Shown here one piece after another: positions 1 through 7,894 of a stretch of DNA of 53,591 nt. Source of the stretch: Wenzhouxiangella sp. (GTDB lineage Bacteria > Pseudomonadota > Gammaproteobacteria > Xanthomonadales > Wenzhouxiangellaceae); NCBI GenBank assembly GCA_007123575.1, contig SKKV01000164.1:1-53591 (forward strand), read 5' to 3'. The position numbers and the translations under genes were made by a program. The stretch's first letter is position 1. Every line of letters starts with the position of its first letter. The notes beneath the pieces were generated by a model. It did not search any database, was not told the origin of the DNA, and saw only the letters and a program-made list of their open reading frames with translations.

Positions 1-1
1 A

Positions 2-642
2 GACCTGACAGACCCTATCTGTAATGCATATTGTGAGATTCTAGGGATGAAAATTCCCGCTCCCGGTAACATTCCAGATGAGGCAGCTGGGTAACCGAAT
101 TATGTGAGGCAACACGACCGGCCAAAGTAATTGTCGCTCAATAACCGGAGATTCTCGATCACAGTGAATTTCTCGCGGCGCAAGGGCTTCGATCACAGAA
201 AGAAATTGAGCGTTGGTTCCTTGATTGGGAGCTTGCTCACTGTGATGCACCTCTAGAGCTTGATCAGTTCGGCTTGGAGCATTTGAAGTGGTACGAAAGC
301 AGTCAGGAGCCAGTTGCCCTCCTGCTTCTGCCTACGCGGAACGGCTGGGAGACATTGGCATATATCAACTGGTTCGCCTCTCAAGGCCGCAACAGTCAAA
401 TGCTTGTGGCCCTGTTGCGCGACTGGAATTGGAACTATGGGGCTGAGCTGGTAGCCCATTATGGAACCATGCTTCAACTTATTGTCGACAAGCCGCCCAG
501 ATCGATTGAAAAAGCATTCGAGCTTGCCTGGCAACAGCACGCCGTTGCGCAATGTACAACGATACTGCCGGGCGTCTCGCCACGTGACCATGCCCGAGCG
601 CTTTTGCAGACTGACAGATGGTTTCTTCACGAGCGGCCGTAA
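2..642 (+). pseudogene. Decayed DUF4253-domain protein gene (one frameshift, one in-frame stop; may extend beyond the left edge)
   Basis: The 274..642 ORF reads VALLLLPTRNGWE...LRDWNWNYGAELVAHYGTMLQLIVDKPPRSIEKAFELAWQQHA, like the DUF4253 core. The same frame is open upstream to a TAA at 142 and, beyond it, back to about 91 (VTELCEATRPAKVIVAQ*PEILDHSEF). The N-terminal part (MKIPAPGNIPDEAAG) is in another frame and joins near 88-91. Confidence 0.5.
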
Positions 643-774
643 TCAGCTCAACGACTAAGGTCTCAATCTGGTCTTTTAGACACCGAAAACGTGAGCTCGG
701 ATTGATCGTTCCGTCTGGGAGCAAAAGAGAATCTATGCGAATCAGTGGGCTCTGCCTACTCATACTTTAGTTCG

Positions 775-796
775 CATAATGTATATTATGTATAAT
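775..796 (+). promoter_or_regulatory. AT-rich overlapping palindromes (CATAATgtatATTATG / ATTATgtATAAT) containing a perfect -10 hexamer TATAAT
   Basis: Read directly: cataatgtatattatgtataat. Strongly AT-rich in a GC-rich context. Confidence 0.4.
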
Positions 797-852
797 TAAA
801 GGTGTGCATAGATGTTTGGCTTGGGGGCCTTTCAACCTGAGTGAGTGAATCA

Positions 853-874
853 GCCTGCCCCGTCAGGAGCAGGC
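853..874. terminator. GC-rich hairpin (GCCTGCcCC-gtca-GGaGCAGGC)
   Basis: 8 of 9 bp stem with a 4-nt loop. No clear T-tract, so terminator function is uncertain. Confidence 0.35.
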
Positions 875-907
875 TTAGGGGGTTTACGGCTCAGGGGGTT
901 TCCAGGC

Positions 908-1678
908 TCAGCCGCATTTTGAATAGCCGCAGGCCAGGCAGGTTTGGCAGCCGTCCAGCAGGATCATGGCTTTGGTGTTGCATTTGAAGCAAACGGTGGC
1001 CGAGGCCGGGTAGCTGGCCTCGCCTGGTTGGCTGACTGCGGCCGCTCCGTTTTCCGGGTTGTCTGAATCAGTCAGGTTTTTTTTTTCCGCCGACTGCTGC
1101 TGTTCGCGGGCTTCGAATTCAGCGCGCTTTTGCTCCAGCATGAGCTGCTGTTGCTCGCTCATTTCGTCGGGCTCCAGCAAGCCGATGCGCTTGAGGTGGT
1201 GTTCGACCACCGCGCCGATATCGGCGACGATGGATGGCACGAAGCGTCCGCCGGGCTTGAAATACCCACCCTTGGGATCGAACACGGCTTGCAGCTCTTC
1301 CGACAGGAACGTGACATCACCGCCCTTCCGAAACACGGCGGACATGACCCGGGTCAGGGCCACGATCCACTGGAAGTGGTCCATGTTCTTGGAGTTGATG
1401 AAGATTTCGAACGGGCGTCGCTGCTCGTGCTCGGTACCGGCGTTGAGGATGATGTCGTTGATGGTGACATACAGGGCGTGGTCGTCCAGCGGCGTACGGA
1501 TCTTGTAGGTGGCACCTTCCAGACACTCCATGCCTTCGGGCCGCTCGAGCTTTTCATGCATGCGGATGATCTCAGCCTTTTTGCTGACATTTTTCTCCGC
1601 CTTGGCAGCTTCTTCCTTTTTGGCGTCGCGGACCTGGTAGCCGACGATTTTCTTGTCAATGCGTACAGTCATGATCAA
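908..1678 (-). CDS. nrdJb: Class II ribonucleotide reductase small partner NrdJb-like (TSCPD region and C-terminal Cys-rich tail)
   Basis: 256 aa; ends CFKCNTKAMILLDGCQTCLACGYSKCG; overlaps the stop of the upstream large RNR subunit gene. Matches the split nrdJa/nrdJb arrangement known from Pseudomonas aeruginosa. Confidence 0.8.
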   Translation of the reverse strand: MIMTVRIDKKIVGYQVRDAKKEEAAKAEKNVSKKAEIIRMHEKLERPEGMECLEGATYKIRTPLDDHALYVTINDIILNAGTEHEQRRPFEIFINSKNMDHFQWIVALTRVMSAVFRKGGDVTFLSEELQAVFDPKGGYFKPGGRFVPSIVADIGAVVEHHLKRIGLLEPDEMSEQQQLMLEQKRAEFEAREQQQSAEKKNLTDSDNPENGAAAVSQPGEASYPASATVCFKCNTKAMILLDGCQTCLACGYSKCG

Positions 1679-4600
1679 AACTTCCCGTAGTAGCCTTCTT
1701 TAAGGGCGTCAAACAGATTGGCCGCGGTGTGGGTTTCGCCGTCGTACTCGACTTCCTCGTTACCCTTCAGCTCCATGGTTGAACCGTCTTCCAGTTCGAA
1801 CACGTAAGTGGTCGACTCAAGGTCTTTATCAGTGACCAGTACGCCCTGGAAGGCTTCGGGGTTGAAGCGGAAGGTGGTGCAGCCTTTCAGCCCTTGCTCC
1901 CAGGCAAACATGTAGATGTTCTTGAAGTCTTCGTAGGGGTAGTCGGTGGGCACGTTGGCGGTCTTGGAAATGGATGAATCGATCCACTTCTGCGCGGCGG
2001 CCTGGATGGCAACGTGCTCCTTGGGCGTGATGTTTTCAGCCGTGATGAAATAGTCCGGCAGCTGTTCTTCCGGATTTTCCGAATACGGCATGGCGGCAGG
2101 ATTGACCAGGGTTCGGTAAGCCAGCAGCTCGTAGGAGTAGACACTGACTTTCTCTTTACTCTTGCGCCCTTCCCTGATCACGTTGCGGTTGTAGTGATGG
2201 GCAAAGCTGGGCTCGATGCCGTTGGATGCGTTGTTGGCCAGCGACAGCGAGATGGTGCCGGTAGGCGCAATGGAGGTGTGGTGGGAGAAGCGGGCACCGG
2301 TTTCGGCCAGTCGGTCGACCAGCTCGGGCGCTACTTCGGCCACTTTCTGCATGTAGCGGCTGTAGCGCGCGTGCAGGATGCGGCCTGGTACGCGATCACC
2401 CGGCTTGTAGCCGTCGCGCGCCATTTCCGGGCGCAGCCTGAGCATTTGCGGCGTGACTTCGAAATCGTCGTTCATGATCGGTGCCGGGCCCTTCTCTTCG
2501 GCAAGTTCAAGCGCTACTTCCCATCCGGCCACGGCCATTTCGCGGGCCACGCGTTCAGTGAACTCCAGAGAATCACCGCGCCCGTACTGCTTGCGCAGCA
2601 TGGTCAGGGTTGAGCCTAAGCCTAAGAAACCCATGCCGTGGCGGCGTTTGTACTCGATTTCACGGCGCTGCTGTTCAAGCGGCAAGCCGTTGATTTCAAC
2701 CACGTTGTCGAGCATGCGGGTAAAGATCTTGACCGTGCGCCGGTATTCGTCCCAGTTGAACCGGGCCTTCTCGGTGAATGGCTCTTCCACGAACCGGGTC
2801 AGATTGACTGAACCGAGCAGGCAAGCGCCGTAGGCCGGAAGCGGCTGTTCGCCACAGTTGTGGGCATGCAGGCCGTTACCGTCAAAGGTGTTGATGCCGG
2901 GGATCTGGACGTCGTACACGTCTTCCACACCATCGTTTTCGATGCTGACGACACGGGCGACGAACCGCTCGCGATTCAGGCGTCGGACGTATCCACCGAG
3001 CAAGCCCTCAAGACGAGCCTGCTTGGCGCTGTCGTTAAAGCCGATTCTATCAAGGAAACGCTCAAGGTTTTCGCCGCTGATGACCAGTTCATGCTGAGCG
3101 CGGGTGGCGTAGTGACGCTGACCGCCCTGCCCGTCTGGTAGCAGCGCGGAGCCTGCAGCTCTGCGATCGCGGTAAATGCTTGAGGCAATGCCCAGGCGCA
3201 GCAGCATGCGCTGGACGGCTTCCAGGCAATCAAGGTTGGACTGGGACAGGCGAACACTCACGCCCTTGGTTTGCGTGCCTTGAACGCTGCCATCGGCATC
3301 GAACAGGCCGCGCAGGAAACCGCGATAAGCATTTGATGAGGCCTGTTCCAGCGCCGGGGTGATCGTTTTGTTGCCCGGCGAAATGCCCATGTCGGTGGCC
3401 AGATCACGCAAGGCGGCGGTTGACAGGCGAAACTCGTCTCGACCGGCAACATGCTGCCAGCCACGGAAATCGGCGCGGTGTGGCATGCTGCGCGCGGCCG
3501 TTTCGGCGGCAGCCATGACCGAATCAGCACCTGTGGCAATGGGATCTCCATTGACAGTCTTCGCCTCCTGCCAGACCGACAGCACGGCCTTATCAGCATT
3601 CAAGGTTCCGTCACCGACCAGCAGGCCGAGCAGGTAACCCTGGTTCTCATCCAGCGCTCCGTCCCAGTTCAGATCGGCACCATGATTGTTCAGCAATACC
3701 CGGTCGCCTGCTTGCAGCTGTCCGGCCTCGCACCACTCGGTATCCGTGCGGTAGCGGCTGAAATGGCTGACCCGTCGCACGCGGTGGTCGTGGGTCAGAC
3801 GGATCTTGTAGCCTTCGGCCGTTTGCAAACGCACTACTACGGACTTGGTTGCCGTGCGGAAAAAGCCCTGCGGGCCGCTGAGATGGGCCTTGCCGTCCAC
3901 GATTGCGCTGAACGGCTGGCCCAGCAGCGAGCTGACCTGGCGCGGGCCTCCGACGGTCTGGACCCAGGTATCGGCGGTTACGCACGGATTGGTCGCGCGG
4001 ATGTTTTCGCACCACCAGTTGTTGTTTTGTTCGTTGATGCGGTCGACCAGGACGAACCCGGGTTCGGCAAAGTCATAGGTCGAGGTCATGATCATGTTCC
4101 ACAGCCGCCGGGCTGGCACGGTCTTGTAGACGCGGCAAGCGACCAGGCCTTGTTCGTTTTCGACGTAGCCTGAGGTCGTTGGCCAGTCGCGCCAGATGAT
4201 CTTGGCCGGATCTGACAGGTCCAGTTCGTCGACCTCGCTTTCCAGGACAGGAAAGACCAGCGGCCAGTCTTTATCGTCGCGGACGGCGCGCAGGAAGTCG
4301 TCGGTGATCAGCAGCGAGCAGTTGAACTGGCGCAAGACACCGTTCTCGCGCTTGGCGCGGATAAAGTCGACGACGTCCGGGTGCGAGATGTCGAAGGTGG
4401 CCATCTGTGCGCCGCGGCGGCCACCGGCCGACGAAACCGTGAAGCACATCTTGTCGTAGATGTCCATGAACGACAGCGGGCCGGAGGTGTAGGCACCGGC
4501 ACCGGAGACGTAAGCGCCCTTGGGCCGCAAGGTGGAAAACTCGTAGCCGATGCCGCAGCCGGCTTTCAGGGTCAGGCCCGCTTCGTGGACCTTGCCCAGA

Positions 4601-4947
4601 ATGTCGTTCATCGAGTCACCGATGGTGCCCGACACGGTGCAGTTGATGGTCGAGGTGGCCGGCTTGTGGGCCAGGGCGCCGGCATTGGAGGTGATTCGCC
4701 CGGCCGGAATGGCACCGCGGCGCAGCGCCCAGAGAAACTCGCGATACCAGTGTTCTCGGGCATCACCGCCCTCCTCCACTTCGGCTAGCGCCCTGGCGAC
4801 GCGCTTGTAAGTGTCGTCGATCTCGACGTCGATGATTTCCCCCGTTTTTGACTTGAGGCGGTACTTCTTGTCCCAGATATCCAGCGATGCTTCCTGGAAA
4901 GCAATCTCGGGGAGTGCCTCAGTCAAGGCTTGTGCCGAAACGCTCAT
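1675..4947 (-). CDS. nrdJa: Adenosylcobalamin-dependent (class II) ribonucleoside-diphosphate reductase, catalytic part, intein-containing precursor
   Basis: 1090 aa. RNR motifs (AGRITSNAGA, CGIGYEFSTLRPKGA, NPC|GEQPLPAYGACLLGSVNLTRF, SLANNASNGIEPSFA) interrupted by a 376-aa intein. Confidence 0.93.
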   Translation of the reverse strand: MSVSAQALTEALPEIAFQEASLDIWDKKYRLKSKTGEIIDVEIDDTYKRVARALAEVEEGGDAREHWYREFLWALRRGAIPAGRITSNAGALAHKPATSTINCTVSGTIGDSMNDILGKVHEAGLTLKAGCGIGYEFSTLRPKGAYVSGAGAYTSGPLSFMDIYDKMCFTVSSAGGRRGAQMATFDISHPDVVDFIRAKRENGVLRQFNCSLLITDDFLRAVRDDKDWPLVFPVLESEVDELDLSDPAKIIWRDWPTTSGYVENEQGLVACRVYKTVPARRLWNMIMTSTYDFAEPGFVLVDRINEQNNNWWCENIRATNPCVTADTWVQTVGGPRQVSSLLGQPFSAIVDGKAHLSGPQGFFRTATKSVVVRLQTAEGYKIRLTHDHRVRRVSHFSRYRTDTEWCEAGQLQAGDRVLLNNHGADLNWDGALDENQGYLLGLLVGDGTLNADKAVLSVWQEAKTVNGDPIATGADSVMAAAETAARSMPHRADFRGWQHVAGRDEFRLSTAALRDLATDMGISPGNKTITPALEQASSNAYRGFLRGLFDADGSVQGTQTKGVSVRLSQSNLDCLEAVQRMLLRLGIASSIYRDRRAAGSALLPDGQGGQRHYATRAQHELVISGENLERFLDRIGFNDSAKQARLEGLLGGYVRRLNRERFVARVVSIENDGVEDVYDVQIPGINTFDGNGLHAHNCGEQPLPAYGACLLGSVNLTRFVEEPFTEKARFNWDEYRRTVKIFTRMLDNVVEINGLPLEQQRREIEYKRRHGMGFLGLGSTLTMLRKQYGRGDSLEFTERVAREMAVAGWEVALELAEEKGPAPIMNDDFEVTPQMLRLRPEMARDGYKPGDRVPGRILHARYSRYMQKVAEVAPELVDRLAETGARFSHHTSIAPTGTISLSLANNASNGIEPSFAHHYNRNVIREGRKSKEKVSVYSYELLAYRTLVNPAAMPYSENPEEQLPDYFITAENITPKEHVAIQAAAQKWIDSSISKTANVPTDYPYEDFKNIYMFAWEQGLKGCTTFRFNPEAFQGVLVTDKDLESTTYVFELEDGSTMELKGNEEVEYDGETHTAANLFDALKEGYYGKF
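2857..3984 (-). mobile_element. Intein with LAGLIDADG (DOD) homing endonuclease domain, in frame within nrdJa
   Basis: Starts CVTADTWVQT (Cys1). Block B-like RLTHDHRVRRV. DOD motifs LLGLLVGDGTL and LRGLFDADGSV. Ends VYDVQIPGINTFDGNGLHAHN followed by +1 Cys (CGEQPLP). 1128 nt, in frame. Confidence 0.93.
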
Positions 4948-4982
4948 GCCGCAACCTCTTGAAATTGGATGTTTGTTATAAG

Positions 4983-4991
4983 TTATCCACA
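4983..4991 (+). promoter_or_regulatory. DnaA box (TTATCCACA) upstream of nrdJ
   Basis: Exact match to TTATNCACA. A one-mismatch site TTACCCACA lies at 5006-5014. Confidence 0.5.
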
Positions 4992-5010
4992 GGTTGCTCA
5001 GTCACTTACC

Positions 5011-5024
5011 CACAACCTGTTGTG
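5011..5024. promoter_or_regulatory. NrdR-box-like palindrome (CACAACCTGTTGTG)
   Basis: Inverted repeat upstream of a ribonucleotide reductase gene; partner site 32 bp away. Confidence 0.6.
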
Positions 5025-5042
5025 CCCGATGCTAACACTAGG

Positions 5043-5056
5043 CACAATATCTTGTG
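5043..5056. promoter_or_regulatory. NrdR-box-like palindrome (CACAATATCTTGTG)
   Basis: Resembles the NrdR consensus acaCwAtATaTwGtgt; start-to-start spacing to the first site is 32 bp. Confidence 0.65.
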
Positions 5057-5101
5057 CCCGCAGCATACGATACGCGCTTGCGCACCGGGATTCAAGCAGA
5101 C

Positions 5102-5644
5102 ATGACTCAGACCCACGAATTTGCAACGCAGGCAACGGCTGACAGCTCGGATCAGGTCCCTGCCCTGCTCCATATCGTTCTTTACGAGCCGGAAATTCCG
5201 CCCAACACCGGCAATATCATTCGCCTGTGTGCCAACCTGCCGGCGCGGCTGCACCTGGTCGGCCCGCTGGGGTTTGTTCTTGACGACAAACGCCTGCGCC
5301 GCGCCGGGCTGGACCATACGGAGCGGAGTCGGGTGCACCAGTACAAGGCGCTGGATGACTGCATGGCAGCACTGGAGGGCTCGCGCTGGCTGGCATTTTC
5401 CACCCGCGCCGAGCGCTGCTACAGCGAATGTCAGTTCCAGGCTGGTGATGCGCTGTTGTTCGGGCCGGAAACGCGTGGCTTGCCGGGGGCGGTGTTGCAG
5501 CGCTTTGCGGCGGAATGCAGGCTGCGCATCCCGCAGCAGCCCAGTTCAAGAAGCCTGAATCTGTCGAATGCGGTGGCGGTCGCCGCCTTTGAGGCCTGGC
5601 GACAGATGAAGTTTGTCTTGCCCCCTACTCCGTCTCGCGCTTGA
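5102..5644 (+). CDS. trmL: tRNA (cytidine(34)-2'-O)-methyltransferase
   Basis: SpoU/TrmH motifs: LLHIVLYEPEIPPNTGNIIRLCANLPARLHLVGPLGF, LLFGPETRGLP, NLSNAVAVAAFEAWRQ. Start placed at MTQTHEF rather than 5054. Confidence 0.93.
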   Translation: MTQTHEFATQATADSSDQVPALLHIVLYEPEIPPNTGNIIRLCANLPARLHLVGPLGFVLDDKRLRRAGLDHTERSRVHQYKALDDCMAALEGSRWLAFSTRAERCYSECQFQAGDALLFGPETRGLPGAVLQRFAAECRLRIPQQPSSRSLNLSNAVAVAAFEAWRQMKFVLPPTPSRA

Positions 5645-6626
5645 TATCGCGTTCCATCAGCTTGGTAACGCCGGTGCGGGCGCTCCAGCCCTTGAACAGG
5701 ATGCCATGAACCTGTTCGGTAATTGGCATTTCCACGCCCATGCGCTCGGCCAGACGCATGGTTTCCTCGGCAGTCTTGATGCCCTCGACCACTTGGCCAA
5801 TCTCGGCCACGGCTTGTTCGATGGTTTGACCGCGCCCCAGGGCCAGCCCCAGTCGGCGATTGCGTGACAGGTCGCCGGTGCAGGTCAGAACCAGATCGCC
5901 GATGCCGGCCAGGCCCATCAGGGTGCGCGGGTCGGCCTTGAGTGCCTTGCCCAGGCGCATGGTTTCGGCCAGCCCACGGGTGATCAGGGCGGCCCGGGTG
6001 TTCGCACCAAGCGACATGCCGTCGGCCATGCCGCAGGCCACCGCCAGCACGTTCTTGATCGCTCCACCCAGTTCGGCGCCGACCAGGTCGGCGGTGTAGT
6101 AGGCGCGAAAGCCGGAGCCGTGCAACAATGCGGCCCAGGTGGCGCCAAAATCCGGCGTGCTGGCGGCCACGGTGACCGCAGTTGGCAGTCCGGCAGCAAC
6201 ATCCCTGGCAAAAGAAGGCCCGGTAACCAGGGCCAGCGGCATGTCGGATCCCAGGTGTTCTTCGACCACCTCGTGCAGCAGGCGACCGTTGCCGGGCTCA
6301 AAACCCTTGGTCGCCCAGGCCAGGCCGCTATCCTCGCTGACGTAGGGCTGAATTTGCTTCAGCGTTTCCGGAAAGGCGTGCGAGGGCGTGACGATCAAGA
6401 ATCGCTGCGCGTTGGCAAGTGCCGCGTCGAGATCAGCGGTGACGGTGATGTTGCTGGCCAGTGGGAATTCCGGCAGATAGCGCCGGTTGAGGCGTTGCCG
6501 CTGCATTTGCCCGGCCTGTTCGGCATCGCGTGCCCACAGGCTGACCTCGTGGTTCAGGCGGGCAAGTTGCATGGCCAGGGCGGTCCCCCAGGAACCGGCC
6601 CCGAGCACGGCAACGCGCGAGCTCAC
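5625..6626 (-). CDS. gpsA: Glycerol-3-phosphate dehydrogenase [NAD(P)+]
   Basis: N-terminal VAVLGAGSWGTALAMQLARLNHEVSLWARD; GGAIKNVLAVACGMADG; ADPRTLMGLAGIGDLVLTCT. Confidence 0.96.
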   Translation of the reverse strand: MSSRVAVLGAGSWGTALAMQLARLNHEVSLWARDAEQAGQMQRQRLNRRYLPEFPLASNITVTADLDAALANAQRFLIVTPSHAFPETLKQIQPYVSEDSGLAWATKGFEPGNGRLLHEVVEEHLGSDMPLALVTGPSFARDVAAGLPTAVTVAASTPDFGATWAALLHGSGFRAYYTADLVGAELGGAIKNVLAVACGMADGMSLGANTRAALITRGLAETMRLGKALKADPRTLMGLAGIGDLVLTCTGDLSRNRRLGLALGRGQTIEQAVAEIGQVVEGIKTAEETMRLAERMGVEMPITEQVHGILFKGWSARTGVTKLMERDIKRETE

Positions 6627-7129
6627 TGCTCGCTTTCTCCGGCATTCTGCTGCCTGGCCTGCGCTTCAGCCATGCGCTGGCGGAATACGGCTTCGAAATT
6701 GATCGGCTGAATCGGCGGCAGGTAAAAGCCACCGGCCTGGACCATATTTGATACCTGGGTGCGGTTGTAGGGGAACAGCACGTTCGGGCACAGTACGTTG
6801 ATGACGTAGGGCATCTGGTCGTTGCTGAATCCGGCGAACTGGAACAGACCGCCATACTGCACTTCGCAGATGAACGCGGTCTTGTCGGCCTGCTTGGCGG
6901 TCACGGTGACGGTGAGCACCACTTCCCAGCGGTCGTCGCTGATCTGGTTGGTGCGCTGGCCCAGGTTGAGGTTGATGTCGGGCTGGCCCTGGGACTGCTC
7001 GAGTTCGGTGGGCGAAAGGGCTTCGAAGGAAGCATCCTTCAGAAACACGTGCTGTACCACCATCTGCGCGCCCTGCTGCTGCTCGCCAGGTTGTGCGGCG
7101 GCTTCCGGGGTTTGGTTTTCGTCTGCCAT
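6623..7129 (-). CDS. secB: Protein-export chaperone SecB
   Basis: QHVFLKDASFEALSP...VVLTVTVTAKQADKTAFICEVQYGGLFQFAGF; next to gpsA. Confidence 0.95.
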   Translation of the reverse strand: MADENQTPEAAAQPGEQQQGAQMVVQHVFLKDASFEALSPTELEQSQGQPDINLNLGQRTNQISDDRWEVVLTVTVTAKQADKTAFICEVQYGGLFQFAGFSNDQMPYVINVLCPNVLFPYNRTQVSNMVQAGGFYLPPIQPINFEAVFRQRMAEAQARQQNAGESEQ

Positions 7130-7167
7130 GTCTTGGTCAATCCTGTTTGGTCAAAAGTTGTAAATGA

Positions 7168-7692
7168 TTAAGGTGATTGTTCTTCGCTAGCTTGTTCGGC
7201 ACTTGCCTTTTCTTTCTTGCGCGGCTTGCCGGCAGGTGTCTTGCGGTCTTTCTTCTTGGCCGAGCCTTTGTGGCGGCTGACCGGCTGCTGGTCAGCTACC
7301 CACTGGGTCAGTCCGCCGGCCAGCACGTAAACCTGGGTAAAGCCGAGCCCAACCAGCTTGTTGGCGATGGCCGGCGAAGCCTGGCCATTCTTGCAGTACA
7401 CCAGCACCGGGCGCTCGCGCTGCTTGAGCAGTTCCTTGTTGCCGGCCTCGACCCGCGACAAGGTGATATTGACCGCGTTGATGATGTGGCCCTTGGCATA
7501 GTCACCGCTGCTGGAGGCATCGATGATCAGCGGGTCTTCGCGATTGATCAGGCGCACGGCTTCGGCGCTGCTCAGCTCTTTCCATTTGCGGGCCAGCCGG
7601 GCAAATTCCCAAGCCAGCCAGGCGATGAGCACGGCAACGAACAGGCCGGACAGAATCAGATTGTTGCCGATGAACTCGAGGAACTGTTCCAT
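7168..7692 (-). CDS. Membrane-anchored rhodanese-like domain protein (YibN-like)
   Basis: N-terminal TM, then LIIDASSSGDYAKGHIINAVNI...VLVYCKNGQASPAIANKLVGLGF; context as in yibN-secB-gpsA. Start placed at MEQFLEF. Confidence 0.85.
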   Translation of the reverse strand: MEQFLEFIGNNLILSGLFVAVLIAWLAWEFARLARKWKELSSAEAVRLINREDPLIIDASSSGDYAKGHIINAVNITLSRVEAGNKELLKQRERPVLVYCKNGQASPAIANKLVGLGFTQVYVLAGGLTQWVADQQPVSRHKGSAKKKDRKTPAGKPRKKEKASAEQASEEQSP

Positions 7693-7894
7693 GTGAGGAT
7701 GTAGCAAACCAAAGCCCGCCATTATCCAAGAATTCGGCTGCTGATGCCAGCCGCGCTACCAACATCAGCGATCAGTTAATATTGCGGCGTGTGTTTGATG
7801 TGTTTTGTGGCTCCCAGGAACTGAATGTTTCACTTTTAATAGCTCCTTTAGCCTCCTGATTTACCAGTATTTCCTTCTTGAGATCAACCCCGGT

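Noticed and set aside
479-763. 94-aa minus-strand ORF opposite the DUF4253-like gene
   Set aside because: Overlaps the better-supported plus-strand reading; no recognisable motif.
1059-1690. Two long plus-strand ORFs opposite nrdJb
   Set aside because: Antisense shadow ORFs with compositional bias and no family motifs.
4948-5101. Cobalamin riboswitch upstream of the B12-dependent nrdJ
   Set aside because: The roughly 150-bp intergenic region is filled by NrdR-like and DnaA-like sites and shows no recognisable B12-box; too short for a typical cobalamin riboswitch.
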